Assembly: GCF_007421925.1 (NCBI RefSeq) | Contig: NZ_QMDX01000005.1 | Span: 186,001 to 250,000, forward strand | Reading direction: 5' to 3' | Length of the DNA stretch: 64,000 nt | DNA from: Haloglomus irregulare | GTDB taxonomy: Archaea; Halobacteriota; Halobacteria; Halobacteriales; Haloarculaceae | Part shown: positions 16,964 to 26,291 of the stretch, piece after piece | How positions within the stretch are numbered: position 1 is the first letter of the stretch | How the letters are laid out: each line of letters opens with the position of its first letter | Position numbers and translations under genes: made by a program | Notes under the pieces: model-generated | The model's database searches: none | The model's input: only the letters and a program-made list of their open reading frames with translations | What the model was told of the DNA's origin: nothing

Positions 16964-17338
16964 TCACCGGTCGGGGTCGGCGAGGACGTGGTCACCGTTG
17001 ATGAAGCCGACCCGGTAGAGCCGTTCGTCACAGCTGAGATAGAGTTCAACCCCACCGGAATCATGGTCGCGTATCCGTTCTCGGAGCCGTTCCAATCCGG
17101 GGGGTGCCGAGCCGATTCCCGACGTGTACTGGTCGCTCTCGATTGCCGTCTGTATGAGCTCTCGTTCCTCTGGCGTCACGTTGGCGCACCTGATTGGCGT
17201 GATACGTTCTCGTTTCGACGCGGAGACGTTCGCTCGAACCAGCCGGAACTCGATCGTACTGGACCGGTCACTACAGCCCGCGATGCCCATGGAACCGACC
17301 GCCAGCACCTGCACCACGGTTCGGCGGGTGGGGTTCAT
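16964..17338 (-). CDS. Small Tat-type lipoprotein
   Basis: This 124-residue protein starts MNPTRRTVVQVLAVGSMGIA and continues GC at the lipobox. The twin arginines (RRTVV) and the GIAGC lipobox mark it as a Tat-exported lipoprotein anchored to the outer face of the membrane, the usual haloarchaeal route. The mature part is about 100 residues with no recognised domain. Base composition is more AT-rich than its neighbours, and it sits between the normally adjacent xpb and bax1, so it may be a recent arrival. The start is taken at the ATG directly before the signal; a longer frame reaches 17428 but adds nothing signal-like. Confidence 0.7.
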   Translation of the reverse strand: MNPTRRTVVQVLAVGSMGIAGCSDRSSTIEFRLVRANVSASKRERITPIRCANVTPEERELIQTAIESDQYTSGIGSAPPGLERLRERIRDHDSGGVELYLSCDERLYRVGFINGDHVLADPDR

Positions 17339-17560
17339 ACCGCAACGGGACCAGGTTCGGTGGCAACTGTCTTCTGACACCCACGGGGAACAGACGTGCA
17401 GACGCGGATAACGGGACCTCTTCTGCACCGTCCGCGCCCAGTATCCGGCACTGTCGTTCTGTCAGTTACTCGGGATTGCAGCGAATGCAGCGGCCGATAG
17501 GTGTCGTCCCGATCCAGTGTATCCGCAGGACGGACGCGGTCTCGTTTCGGCTGTTCTGTC

Positions 17561-18979
17561 TCACCGCCGCCGTCGCGCCACCCGCTCCTCGGCCGTCTCC
17601 TCGGTGACGAGTTCGTACAGCAACGCACGGCCGGTGCGGGACGGCGTCGCCGGTTCGGTCGCCTCCGGGGCCGTGGCCACGGAGGCATCGTCCGTCTTGG
17701 GCCTGAGCACCCGGCCCAGCCGCTGGGTGAACTCCCGCTCGCTGCCGCTGCCCGAGAGGACGACGGCGACGTTCGCGTCCGGCACGTCGACGCCCTCGTC
17801 GAGGACGTTCGCCGTCACGACCCGGCTGTACTGGCCCTCGCGGAACCGCTCCAGTATCTCTCGGCGCTCGGCCGCGCCGGTCTCGTGGGTGATGGCCGGC
17901 ATCAGGAACCGCTCGGAGAGCCGGTAGACGAGGTCCGTGTACGCGGTGAAGACGATGACGCGGTCGTCGCGGTGGCGGTCGAGCACCCGCTCCAGCTCCC
18001 GGATCTTCCCCTCGGCGTTCATCATCACCTCGCGTGCGCGCTGCTTGGCCAGCAGCGCCTCACGGGCTGCCGGGTCGGTACCGGACCGCTTGACCAGCTC
18101 CTGGTAGTCGCTGCCCGAGCGCAGCTGGATGCCCGAGGACGCGAGGTAGTCGGTGAACGTGCCCTGGTGGGCCTCGTAGCGTTCGCGCTCCTCGTCGGTT
18201 AGCTCGACGGCGACGCGCTTGATATCGAACGCGGCCAGGTGGTCCCCCGCGAGGTCCTCGGCGGAGAGGCGGTGGACCACGGGTCCGACGAGGGCCGCGA
18301 CCACCTCGTGGGCGCCGTCGGGGCGCTCGAACGTCGCCGTCAGGCCGAGGCGGGCGGGCGCCGCGAGCAGCCGCGCGATGTCGCGGTAGCCCTCGCCCCC
18401 GAGGTGGTGGGCCTCGTCGAACACGACGAACCCGAAGCGGTCGCCCAGCGCGTCCGCCCGGAGGTACGCCGAGTCGTACGTCGAGACGGTGATCGGCTCG
18501 ACGCGCTGCTCGCCGCCGCCAAGCCGGCCGACCGGGACGTCGAACTCGGCGCGGAGTTCACGTTCCCACTGGTCCAACAGGTCGACCGTCGGGACGACCA
18601 CGAGTGTCGGCTCGCGGCGGGCGGCGATGGCCGCGATGGCGATGACGGTCTTCCCGCTCCCGGTCGGCAGCTCGAGGACGCCCCGGCAGTCGGCGTCGCG
18701 CCACGATTCCAGAGCCGCCCCCTGGTAGTCCCGCAGTTCGTACGCGGTCCGCAGGTCGGGCAGGTCGGCGGGCGTCAGTACCGCGTCGTCGACGGGGGCC
18801 TCCCAGTCGTCGAGCGCCGCCCGCAGGTCGGCATAGCGATGGGCGGGGGCGCGCCAGGTCTCCGAGCGGTCGTCCCACTCGACGCCGGGCAGGTCCCCGA
18901 TGACGGACCCGGGGCCCGTCACGCGGACGGTGCCCTCGTCGAACCGGAGCCGGACGCCGTCGCGGTCGGTCTCGGCCAC
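17561..18979 (-). CDS. XPB/Rad25-family DNA helicase
   Basis: This SF2 helicase is the archaeal homologue of XPB, which opens DNA in repair together with Bax1. Motifs: LRDYQGAALESW (Q-like), Walker A ELPTGSGKT, VVVPTVDLLDQWERELRAEF, FDEAHHLGGEGY (DEAH), GLTATFERPDG, then domain 2 with VIVFTAYTDLVYRLSERF, VLDEGVDVPDANVAVVLSGS and QRLGRVLRPK. The N-terminal damage-recognition domain is LRFDEGTVRVTG.... The start is uncertain: GTG 18979 gives 472 residues with a normal N-terminus, GTG 19045 would add 22 residues, and the frame stays open to 19132. An AACCGTTTGG element lies at 19061-19070. Confidence 0.93.
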   Translation of the reverse strand: MAETDRDGVRLRFDEGTVRVTGPGSVIGDLPGVEWDDRSETWRAPAHRYADLRAALDDWEAPVDDAVLTPADLPDLRTAYELRDYQGAALESWRDADCRGVLELPTGSGKTVIAIAAIAARREPTLVVVPTVDLLDQWERELRAEFDVPVGRLGGGEQRVEPITVSTYDSAYLRADALGDRFGFVVFDEAHHLGGEGYRDIARLLAAPARLGLTATFERPDGAHEVVAALVGPVVHRLSAEDLAGDHLAAFDIKRVAVELTDEERERYEAHQGTFTDYLASSGIQLRSGSDYQELVKRSGTDPAAREALLAKQRAREVMMNAEGKIRELERVLDRHRDDRVIVFTAYTDLVYRLSERFLMPAITHETGAAERREILERFREGQYSRVVTANVLDEGVDVPDANVAVVLSGSGSEREFTQRLGRVLRPKTDDASVATAPEATEPATPSRTGRALLYELVTEETAEERVARRRR

Positions 18980-19130
18980 AACCGACGGTCCGGGGCCGCC
19001 GGTGTTGAATCCCGCGGCTACGGCCGGTTCGATGACCGACCACACGTGGGGCGCCGCGGCCAAACGGTTAGGAGACCACGGCCGGAAGGGTACCACAGGA
19101 CCGGCCGTGCGGCCCGGCCCCTGACCGATC

Positions 19131-20498
19131 ATGGCGACCGAACAGGAACCGGACTCATTCGATCTCTTCGACTCGTTCCGCCAGTTCCTCGGCCTGGAGC
19201 GGGACGTGCTCGTGCTGTCGCTGGCGATGCTGGCGTTCAGCCTGAGTTTCCAGATGACGAGTCGCTACATCCCCGAGTACCTGCGGGTGCTCGGCGCCGG
19301 CGCGGGCGTCATCGGGCTGTACGGGAGCGCCGGCAACCTCATCGGCGCCGTCTACCCGTACCCCGGCGGCGCGCTCTCTGACCGGGTCGGCTCGCGGGTC
19401 GCGCTGACCGGCTTCGCCGTCGTGAGCACCGTCGGCTTCGCGCTCTGGTGGCTCGCGCCCGCACTCGGCGCGTTCGCTCTGGGCCCCGTGACGGTGCCCG
19501 CGTGGGGTTGGATCTTCCTCGGCCTGTTTCTGGCCCAGTCGTGGAAGTCGTTCGGACTGGGGGCGACGTTCGCCATCGTCAAGCAGAGCGTCCCGCCGAA
19601 CCGGCTCGCGATGGGTTTCGCCTCGACGGAGATCTTCCGTCGCGTCGGCTTCCTGCTGGGCCCGCTGTTCGCCGCGGCGCTGCTCGCTGTCACCGCCACC
19701 TTCCTCGACGGCTTCCGGCTGGTGCTCCTGCTCGCACTCGTCTTCGGCGCCGTCGCGACAGTCGTCCAGCACGTCCGTTACGATGCGAGCGAGGACACCC
19801 TCGGCGACTCGTTCGCGGGGCTGGCCGGTGTGAAACGTGACCTCCGGGAGATGCCGGCGACGCTGCGGCCGCTGCTGGTCGCGGACACGCTCGTCCGCTT
19901 CGCGAACGGGATGGTCTACGTCTTCTTCGTCATCGTCGTGACGCAGTTCCTCGAGGTGGGGTTCCGGGGGTTCGGCCTGCGCCTCCGACCGGATGCCTTC
20001 TTCGGCGTGCTCCTGGGCGTCGAGATAGCGGTCGCCATCGTCACGAAGGCGCCCGTCTCGAAGCTCGCGGAGTACACCGGTCTGAAGCCCGTCGTCGGCC
20101 TGGGTTTCCTGGTCTACGCCGTCTTCCCCGTCCTGCTCATCAGCGCGCCGGCCGACCAGTGGACGCTGGTGGCGCTGTTCGCGTTCTCCGGGCTCCGGTT
20201 CGCCGGCCTCCCCGCCCACAAGGCGCTGATCGTCGGGCCCGCCGAGCGGGACGCCGGCGGCCGCGTCACCGGCACCTACTACCTCCTCCGGAACACCGTC
20301 GTCATCCCGAGCGCCGCTCTCGGCGGCTGGCTCTACGGGAGCGACTGGCGGGTCGTCCTCCCGCTGGAGGGAGTCGGTCTGCCCGCGATGACCCTCACCG
20401 CCGGCCCGGAACTCGCGTTCGGGACGGCGACGGTCGTCGGGCTGGCCGGCGTGGCCTACTTCGCCGTTTACGGCCGGGAGTTCGAGGCGTACGCGTAG
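19131..20498 (+). CDS. Major facilitator superfamily transporter
   Basis: This 455-residue integral membrane protein has about 12 hydrophobic helices. After a short acidic cytoplasmic N-terminus, helix 1 is LVLSLAMLAFSLSFQ. The loop between helices 2 and 3 carries MFS motif A (GGALSDRVGSRVAL). The middle contains a long cytoplasmic loop (YDASEDTLGDSFAGLAGVKR) dividing the two halves. The substrate cannot be deduced. It is divergent from xpb and precedes grpE by 77 bp with no overlap, so it is probably a separate unit. Confidence 0.88.
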   Translation: MATEQEPDSFDLFDSFRQFLGLERDVLVLSLAMLAFSLSFQMTSRYIPEYLRVLGAGAGVIGLYGSAGNLIGAVYPYPGGALSDRVGSRVALTGFAVVSTVGFALWWLAPALGAFALGPVTVPAWGWIFLGLFLAQSWKSFGLGATFAIVKQSVPPNRLAMGFASTEIFRRVGFLLGPLFAAALLAVTATFLDGFRLVLLLALVFGAVATVVQHVRYDASEDTLGDSFAGLAGVKRDLREMPATLRPLLVADTLVRFANGMVYVFFVIVVTQFLEVGFRGFGLRLRPDAFFGVLLGVEIAVAIVTKAPVSKLAEYTGLKPVVGLGFLVYAVFPVLLISAPADQWTLVALFAFSGLRFAGLPAHKALIVGPAERDAGGRVTGTYYLLRNTVVIPSAALGGWLYGSDWRVVLPLEGVGLPAMTLTAGPELAFGTATVVGLAGVAYFAVYGREFEAYA

Positions 20499-20575
20499 AG
20501 CGGGACGCCTCGGTCCGGAGCCGGCGGAGACGCGGAAATAGAACCCTTATCCGGTGGCGTCGACAATCCCGCCCC

Positions 20576-21184
20576 ATGAGCGAGAAGGACGCCACGGCTG
20601 ACGCCGAGGACGCGGCCGACGAGGCCGCGGGGGCGCCGGACGTGGACCCCGACGAGGAGCTGGTCGAGCGGGTCGCCGAGGCGGACCCCGAAACCATCGC
20701 CCGGGAGATCGCCTCGCTGCGGTCGGCACGCCACGACGCCGAGGACGCCGCCGCCGAGTACGAGGCCCGCGTCGAGGATCTGGAGGAGCAGCTCAAGCGC
20801 AAGCAGGCCGACTTCAGGAACTTCAAGAAGCGGATGGAGCGCAAGCGCGAGACGGAGAAGGCCCGCGCCACGGAGGAGCTCGTCGAGCGGCTACTGGACG
20901 TCCGGAACAACCTGGTCCGGGCCCTCGAACAGGACGAGGACGCCGACATCCGCGGCGGCGTTCGGACGACGCTGGACCAGTTCGACCGCGTGCTGGACGC
21001 CGAGAACGTCACCAGCATCGAGCCGGAGCCGGGGACGGAACTCGACCCCCAGCGCCACGAGGTGCTGATGCGGGTCGACAGCGACCAGCCGGAAGGGACC
21101 GTCGCCGAACTCCATCGACCGGGCTACGAGATGGCCGACAAGGTGTTGCAGGCCGCACAGGTCACCGTCTCCGACGGGGACTGA
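20576..21184 (+). CDS. grpE: Nucleotide exchange factor GrpE
   Basis: This 202-residue GrpE is the exchange factor that releases ADP from DnaK. A long acidic N-terminus is followed by a coiled coil (about residues 65-120, DAEDAAAEYEARVEDLEEQL then KRKQADFRNFKKRMERKRET) and the C-terminal beta domain ending GYEMADKVLQAAQVTVSD, the classical GrpE signature. A CCTTATCC box lies about 27 nt before ATG 20576. dnaK follows on the same strand, but a phosphoesterase-family gene is placed between them and each has its own promoter. Confidence 0.95.
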   Translation: MSEKDATADAEDAADEAAGAPDVDPDEELVERVAEADPETIAREIASLRSARHDAEDAAAEYEARVEDLEEQLKRKQADFRNFKKRMERKRETEKARATEELVERLLDVRNNLVRALEQDEDADIRGGVRTTLDQFDRVLDAENVTSIEPEPGTELDPQRHEVLMRVDSDQPEGTVAELHRPGYEMADKVLQAAQVTVSDGD

Positions 21185-21241
21185 GCCGACGCCGGACCCA
21201 CGCGCATACGCTTTTCTCGACGGCCGCCACACCACCGGCAG

Positions 21242-21292
21242 ATGCCGGCTCGCACAGCACGCCGTGGCGTCGCCGGAGGGCTCGGACTGTGA
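21242..21292 (+). CDS. Possible 16-residue coupling ORF
   Basis: This tiny frame starts MPARTARRGVAG, with ATG about 26 nt after a GCTTTTC box. Its TGA overlaps the GTG start of the next gene (GTGA). The same design as at 14468-14560 suggests that some genes here begin translation through a short leaderless ORF. It may also be an ordinary leader. Confidence 0.25.
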   Translation: MPARTARRGVAGGLGL

Positions 21293-22101
21293 CCGGGGCC
21301 GAGGCCGAGCCGCTCCGGGTCATGAGCTACAACGTCCGCTACGCGTCGCTGGACCAGGGGCCGCGGGCCTGGGCGAACCGCCGCGACGGCGTGGCCGCGA
21401 CGGTCCGGCTCCATCGCCCCGACGTCCTGTGTCTGCAGGAGGTGTGGCAGGACCAGCTCCCGGACCTCCGCGAGCGGCTGCCGGGCTACGAGTGGGCCGC
21501 CGAGCGCCACTGGGGCGGCGAGCACACCCCTGTCGGCTACCGACCGGAGCGGCTCGCCGCCGACTCGTCCGGGACGTTCGCCCTCGCGCCGGACCCGACG
21601 GCGGTGGGCGAGGTCGGGTGGGACGCGTCCGTGCCCCGCATCGCGACCGAGGTCTCGTTCCGCGACCGCGCGACCGGCGAGGCGTTCGACCTCTGCAACG
21701 TCCACTTCGACCACGAGGGGACGGTGGCACGCCGGGAGAGCGCCCGGCTCGTGCGCGAGCGGTTCGCGGGTGGGGCGGCGCTCCTCGTCGGGGACCTCAA
21801 CGCCCGGCCGGCGTCGGCGCCGTACCGCTCGTTGGTCGAGACGCCGGGGCCGTTCAGGGACGCTCGACTCGCCGCCGACACGCGGGTCGGCCCCGGCGAG
21901 ACGTACGTCGGCTTCGACGGGGAGGCAGTCGAGGAGGGAACCGACCGCGACCCGACGCGGGACAGGCGCATCGACTACGTCCTGATCCGGGGGTTCGCGG
22001 CCGACCTCTACGCGGTGGCCACGGGGGCCGACGCGACGTGGCGACACCCGTCGGACCACCTCCCGGTGGTCGCCGACCTGTCCGCATCCGGGGACGGGTA
22101 G
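21289..22101 (+). CDS. Endonuclease/exonuclease/phosphatase-family metal hydrolase
   Basis: This 270-residue EEP-superfamily protein (the fold of exonuclease III, sphingomyelinase and inositol phosphatases) has the active-site set complete: Asn in MSYNVRYAS, Glu in VLCLQEVWQ, NVHFDHEG, GDLNARPAS and the terminal SDHLPVVAD. No membrane or signal segment is present, so it acts in the cytoplasm on a phosphodiester or phosphomonoester substrate that cannot be named. GTG 21289 is the start given here because it directly precedes the conserved core and no upstream in-frame ATG exists. It sits between grpE and dnaK. Confidence 0.88.
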   Translation: MTGAEAEPLRVMSYNVRYASLDQGPRAWANRRDGVAATVRLHRPDVLCLQEVWQDQLPDLRERLPGYEWAAERHWGGEHTPVGYRPERLAADSSGTFALAPDPTAVGEVGWDASVPRIATEVSFRDRATGEAFDLCNVHFDHEGTVARRESARLVRERFAGGAALLVGDLNARPASAPYRSLVETPGPFRDARLAADTRVGPGETYVGFDGEAVEEGTDRDPTRDRRIDYVLIRGFAADLYAVATGADATWRHPSDHLPVVADLSASGDG

Positions 22102-22269
22102 ACGTCGGCGAGGAGACGCTCCGAGCGGCCCCTTCGCGATTCCGTATCAGCGTCCCGGTCCCGGGCGACGGCGGTCAGGTGAAACCGCGAGACGGCGAGG
22201 GATGGCTGCTCGCCGGAACGAGGGGATTCAGCAAGGCTTAACGGCGGCAGACCGGTAGTGGAGAACAAC

Positions 22270-24213
22270 ATGGCCAGCAACAAGATCCTCGGCATCGACC
22301 TGGGGACCACCAACTCCGCGTTCGCGGTGATGGAGGGTGGCGACCCGGAGATCATCGCGAACGCCGAGGGCGACCGCACCACGCCCTCCGTGGTCGCGTT
22401 CACCGACGACGGCGAGCGTCTCGTCGGCAAGCCGGCGAAGAACCAGGCCGTCCAGAACCCCGAACGGACCATCCAGTCCATCAAGCGGCACATGGGCGAG
22501 GACGGCTACACCGTCGACATCGACGGCGAGGAGTACACGCCGGAGCAGATCTCGGCGATGATCCTCCAGAAGATCAAGCGCGACGCCGAGGACTACCTCG
22601 GCGACGAGATCGAGAAGGCAGTCATCACGGTTCCGGCCTACTTTAGCGACCGGCAGCGCCAGGCGACCAAGGACGCCGGCGAGATCGCCGGCTTCGAGGT
22701 CGAGCGCATCATCAACGAGCCGACCGCCGCGTCGATGGCGTACGGCCTCGACGACGAGTCCGACCAGACCGTCCTCGTCTACGACCTCGGGGGCGGCACC
22801 TTCGACGTCTCAATCCTCGACCTCGGCGGCGGGGTCTACGAGGTCGTCGCGACGAACGGTGACAACGGGCTCGGCGGCGACGACTGGGACCAGGCGCTCA
22901 TCGATCACCTCGCCGACGAGTTCGAGGCCGAGCACGGCATCGACCTCCGCGAGGACCGGCAGGCGCTCCAGCGGCTGAACGACGCCGCCGAGGAGGCGAA
23001 GATCGAGCTCTCCAACCGGAAGGAGGCGACAGTCACGCTGCCGTTCATCGCGGCCGACGACGACGGCCCGAAGGACCTGGAGTCGACCATCACCCGCGCG
23101 AAGTTCGAATCGCTCACTGCCGACCTCCTGGAGCGGACGGTCGGGCCGACGGAGCAGGCGCTCTCGGATGCCGGCTACGACAAGGGTGATATCGACGAGG
23201 TGCTGCTCGTTGGCGGTTCCACGCGGATGCCGCAGGTCCGGGAGAAGGTCGAGGAGATGGCCGGGCAGGACCCGCGCAAGTCCGTCAACCCGGACGAGGC
23301 CGTCGCGCTGGGGGCTGCCATCCAGGGCGGTGTCCTCTCGGGCGACGTGGACGACATCGTCCTGCTTGACGTGACGCCGCTCTCGCTCGGTATCGAGGTG
23401 AAGGGTGGCCTGTTCGAGCGGCTCATCGAGAAGAACACCACCATCCCGACCGAGGAGTCGAAGATCTTCACCACGGCCGCTGACAACCAGACGATGGTCA
23501 ACGTCCGCGTCTTCCAGGGCGAGCGCGAGATGGCCGAGGGCAACGAGCTGCTCGGCGAGTTCCAGCTCACCGGCATCCCGCCGGCGCCCGCGGGCACCCC
23601 GCAGATCGAGGTGACGTTCAACATCGACGAGAACGGCATCGTCAACGTCGAGGCCGAGGACAAGGGCTCGGGCAACGCCGAGTCCATCACCATCGAGGGC
23701 GGTGCCGGTCTCAGCGACGAGCAGATCGAGGAGATGCAGGCCGAAGCCGAGGAGCACGCCGAGGAGGACGAGAAGCGCCGCGCGTTCGTCGAGTCGCGCA
23801 ACGAGGCCGAGTCGGCCGTCCAGCGCGCCGAGACGCTGCTCGACGAGAACGAGGAGGAGATCGACGACGACCTCCGCGGCGATATCGAGGCCGAGATCGA
23901 CCGCGTCGAGGAAGCCCTTGAGGAGTACGAGGACGTCGAGACCGACGAGCTGGACGCCGCCTCGGAGGCGCTCGAATCCGCCACCGAGTCGCTCAGCGAG
24001 GAGCTCCAGGAGATCGGCAAGCAGATGTACCAGCAGCAGGCCCAGGCCGGCGCCGGCGGCGCCGGTGCGGGCCCCGGCGGCCCGGGTCCGGGCGGCATGG
24101 GTGGTGGTCCCGGCGGCGCCGGTCCCGGCGCGGGCGCCGGGCCCCAGGGCGGTGACGACGAGGAGTACGTCGACGCCGACTTCGAGGACGTCGAGGAAGA
24201 CGACGAAGACTGA
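22270..24213 (+). CDS. dnaK: Chaperone Hsp70 / DnaK
   Basis: This 647-residue Hsp70 has a nucleotide-binding domain with [27 protein letters not shown] and [12 protein letters not shown], the interdomain linker [16 protein letters not shown], a substrate-binding beta domain and a helical lid. It ends in a long Gly/Pro-rich tail (about residues 595-630) and an acidic terminus, [13 protein letters not shown]. It folds and protects proteins using ATP, with GrpE (20576-21184) and DnaJ; no dnaJ follows it here. ATG 22270 is preferred over a GTG 12 nt upstream because the family starts [23 protein letters not shown] box lies about 30 nt upstream. Confidence 0.97.
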   Translation: MASNKILGIDLGTTNSAFAVMEGGDPEIIANAEGDRTTPSVVAFTDDGERLVGKPAKNQAVQNPERTIQSIKRHMGEDGYTVDIDGEEYTPEQISAMILQKIKRDAEDYLGDEIEKAVITVPAYFSDRQRQATKDAGEIAGFEVERIINEPTAASMAYGLDDESDQTVLVYDLGGGTFDVSILDLGGGVYEVVATNGDNGLGGDDWDQALIDHLADEFEAEHGIDLREDRQALQRLNDAAEEAKIELSNRKEATVTLPFIAADDDGPKDLESTITRAKFESLTADLLERTVGPTEQALSDAGYDKGDIDEVLLVGGSTRMPQVREKVEEMAGQDPRKSVNPDEAVALGAAIQGGVLSGDVDDIVLLDVTPLSLGIEVKGGLFERLIEKNTTIPTEESKIFTTAADNQTMVNVRVFQGEREMAEGNELLGEFQLTGIPPAPAGTPQIEVTFNIDENGIVNVEAEDKGSGNAESITIEGGAGLSDEQIEEMQAEAEEHAEEDEKRRAFVESRNEAESAVQRAETLLDENEEEIDDDLRGDIEAEIDRVEEALEEYEDVETDELDAASEALESATESLSEELQEIGKQMYQQQAQAGAGGAGAGPGGPGPGGMGGGPGGAGPGAGAGPQGGDDEEYVDADFEDVEEDDED

Positions 24214-24229
24214 GTCGTTTTCCTCAGCC

Positions 24230-24248
24230 CGTCGGACGTAGTCCGACG
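24230..24248 (+). terminator. Hairpin downstream of dnaK
   Basis: CGTCGGAC and GTCCGACG form a perfect 8-bp stem with the 3-nt loop GTA, 17 nt after the dnaK stop and just after a TTTT run (24218-24221). It is likely part of the transcription end or of mRNA 3'-end protection. Confidence 0.45.
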
Positions 24249-24417
24249 ACATCGACGAGGAGCGATCAGCGCCCGCGGCTCTTGTCACCGGCCTGTCTCC
24301 TACCAGGATTCAGTACTGCACTGTTATTGAAGCGCTGGTCCGAGCAGCCGGCAGGACGTCCTCAGACGCGTGGCCCTTTCCGCAGTACGAACCCGGCGGT
24401 GGCTGGCCGGCGGCGGT

Positions 24418-25074
24418 TCACTCGCCCAGCCGTCCCTCGTCCGCCACCGTCGGGAGTTCCCAATCGTAGGTGACCGCAGTCAGGCGGGTCCCGACGGTGA
24501 TGGCAACACACACCGTGGCGGCAGTGCTCCCGGTCGCGCCGAGCGCGTCAGCGGCCCAGTAGGCCGTCCCACCGAGGACGGCACAGCTCGCGTAGAAATC
24601 CTCGAAGAGGATGAACGGGGCCCGGTCCAGCAGGACGTCCGCGACCGCACCGCCGCCGACGGCGTTGATGGTTGCGATGGCGACGATACCGAAAGCCGAG
24701 ACCCCTGCCGCCGCGGCGACGATGGCCCCGGTCGTCGCGAAGGCGGCGAGGCCGATCGCGTCCGAGACGAGCGTTGCCGGATGCGTCTCCGGGGCCGACA
24801 GCACCAGGTTCAGCGCGACCGCCAGGCCGACACCGAGCAGCCCGAGGGTGATCTCGGCCGGCGACTGGAGTGCCAGCGGCACGCGCGTCACGAGGAGGTC
24901 ACGGGTCGCGCCGCCGGCGAACGCCATCGACAGGCCGACGATGGTGACACCGAGCACGTCGAACTCCTCGCGGATCGCCTTCGAGGCGCCGACGAGTGCG
25001 AACGCGACGAGCCCGATGGTGTTCATCACGGCGAACGGGTCGCCGAACAGCGTCGTGACGACGTCCTGTAACAC
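24418..25074 (-). CDS. TRIC-type cation channel family membrane protein (UPF0126)
   Basis: This 218-residue protein has about seven hydrophobic helices in two homologous halves, each with the characteristic Gly-rich kink: MAFAGGATRDLL in the first half and INAVGGGAVADVLL in the second. It matches the prokaryotic TRIC family (UPF0126/YadS-like), which conducts monovalent cations. It starts MLQDVVTTLFGDPFAVMNTI and ends with a short charged tail. It stands alone, convergent with dnaK. The ion is not known for this member. Confidence 0.88.
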   Translation of the reverse strand: MLQDVVTTLFGDPFAVMNTIGLVAFALVGASKAIREEFDVLGVTIVGLSMAFAGGATRDLLVTRVPLALQSPAEITLGLLGVGLAVALNLVLSAPETHPATLVSDAIGLAAFATTGAIVAAAAGVSAFGIVAIATINAVGGGAVADVLLDRAPFILFEDFYASCAVLGGTAYWAADALGATGSTAATVCVAITVGTRLTAVTYDWELPTVADEGRLGE

Positions 25075-25165
25075 TACGACCCGCTACGGGGGAGCCGCGT
25101 TTGAGTGCTACGTTACCGCGATCGACCGGGGGCCGTCCACCCGGCGGCACCGGCGCGGTGAGACC

Positions 25166-26233
25166 CTACAGCGTCCACTCGCCCTCGATGATGGCGAGCG
25201 CGCGTTCGGCCTGTGCGGGCACCCCCTCGCCCATCCGGCGGTACATCTCACTGTCGACGCCGCCGCGCAGGTAGCGGGCGTAGAACATCTCGCCGAGCGC
25301 GGCCATCTTGAACGCCGCGAGCGCGAGGTAGAAGCGCCGGTCGGTGAACTCGCGGCCGCTCCGGCGCTCGTAGCGGGCGAGGAATTCGGCCCGCGTCGGG
25401 TAGTCCTCACGCGCCAGGAACGGGGGCGCGAACTGCTCGGAGACGACGCGCGTCCCGTCGTCCGGGTCCGGCCAGAACTGAAGCGCGTAGCCCAGGTCCG
25501 CCAGCGGGTCGCCCAGCGTGCTCATCTCCCAGTCGAAGACGCCGGCGATCCGTGGCTGCTCGGCGGGCGCGAACATGACGTTGTCCAGCTTGTAGTCCCC
25601 ATGGACGAGCGTGTGGTCGCTCTCCGCGGGCGCATGCTCGGCCAGCCAGGAGCCGACCTCGTACAGTTCGGGCACCTCGCGCTCCTCGCTCGTCGTGTCA
25701 AGCGCCCAGATGCAGGCCTCCTGGAACCGCTCGACCTGGCGGTCGAGATAGCCCTCTGGGTAGCCGAACTCGCCGGCCGCGAGTCCGACCGCGTCGTAGT
25801 CGACGTCGTGGACGGCGACGAGGGCGCCGATGAACGCGTCGGCCAGCCCGTCCCGGCGGTCGGGGGTCGCAAAGCGGTCGGGTTCCTCGGTCCGGATGAC
25901 ATCGCCCGCGACCCGGTCCATCACGTAGAACGGCGCCCCCAGCACCGAGTCGTCGTCACACGAGGCGACGGTCGGCGCGACGGGGACGTCGGTTCCCTGA
26001 AGCGCGTCGAGGATACGGTACTCCCTGAGCACGTCGTGGGCGGTGTCCGCGGTCTCGTCCGGGGGCGGCCGGCGAACGACCAGCGAGCGGGGGCCCCACT
26101 CGACGAACAGGGTCTCGTTCGAGTAGCCCCCGCCCTCGCCGGTGACGGCGAAACGCTCGGCGGGGCCCAACTCGTCGGTCAGGAACGTCCGGAGGGCCGC
26201 GGTATCGAGCGTCGAATCGGCCTGGTCCGACAT
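25166..26233 (-). CDS. Aminoglycoside-phosphotransferase-fold kinase (ACAD10/11 type), copy A
   Basis: This 355-residue protein kinase-like phosphotransferase has the catalytic loop HTLVHGDYKLDNVMF, the metal-binding FDWEMSTLGDPLADLGY, and the N-lobe Lys in SLVVRRPPP. This subfamily resembles the kinase domain of acyl-CoA dehydrogenase 10/11, which acts on hydroxyacyl compounds. Here it flanks an acyl-CoA ligase with a second copy (28059-29225) on the other side, supporting a role in acyl metabolism rather than antibiotic resistance. ATG 26233 begins MSDQADSTLDTAALRTF; a longer frame to 26260 is not needed. Confidence 0.85.
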   Translation of the reverse strand: MSDQADSTLDTAALRTFLTDELGPAERFAVTGEGGGYSNETLFVEWGPRSLVVRRPPPDETADTAHDVLREYRILDALQGTDVPVAPTVASCDDDSVLGAPFYVMDRVAGDVIRTEEPDRFATPDRRDGLADAFIGALVAVHDVDYDAVGLAAGEFGYPEGYLDRQVERFQEACIWALDTTSEEREVPELYEVGSWLAEHAPAESDHTLVHGDYKLDNVMFAPAEQPRIAGVFDWEMSTLGDPLADLGYALQFWPDPDDGTRVVSEQFAPPFLAREDYPTRAEFLARYERRSGREFTDRRFYLALAAFKMAALGEMFYARYLRGGVDSEMYRRMGEGVPAQAERALAIIEGEWTL

Positions 26234-26291
26234 GGCACGGTACCCGGGGGCGACGAGCAAATAGCTTCCCCCGGTCGGAAGCGTCGCAGCG

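Noticed and set aside
22810-24288. 492-codon minus-strand Leu/Val-rich frame over dnaK
   Set aside because: Shadow of dnaK; the hydrophobic look comes from complementing Asp/Glu codons.
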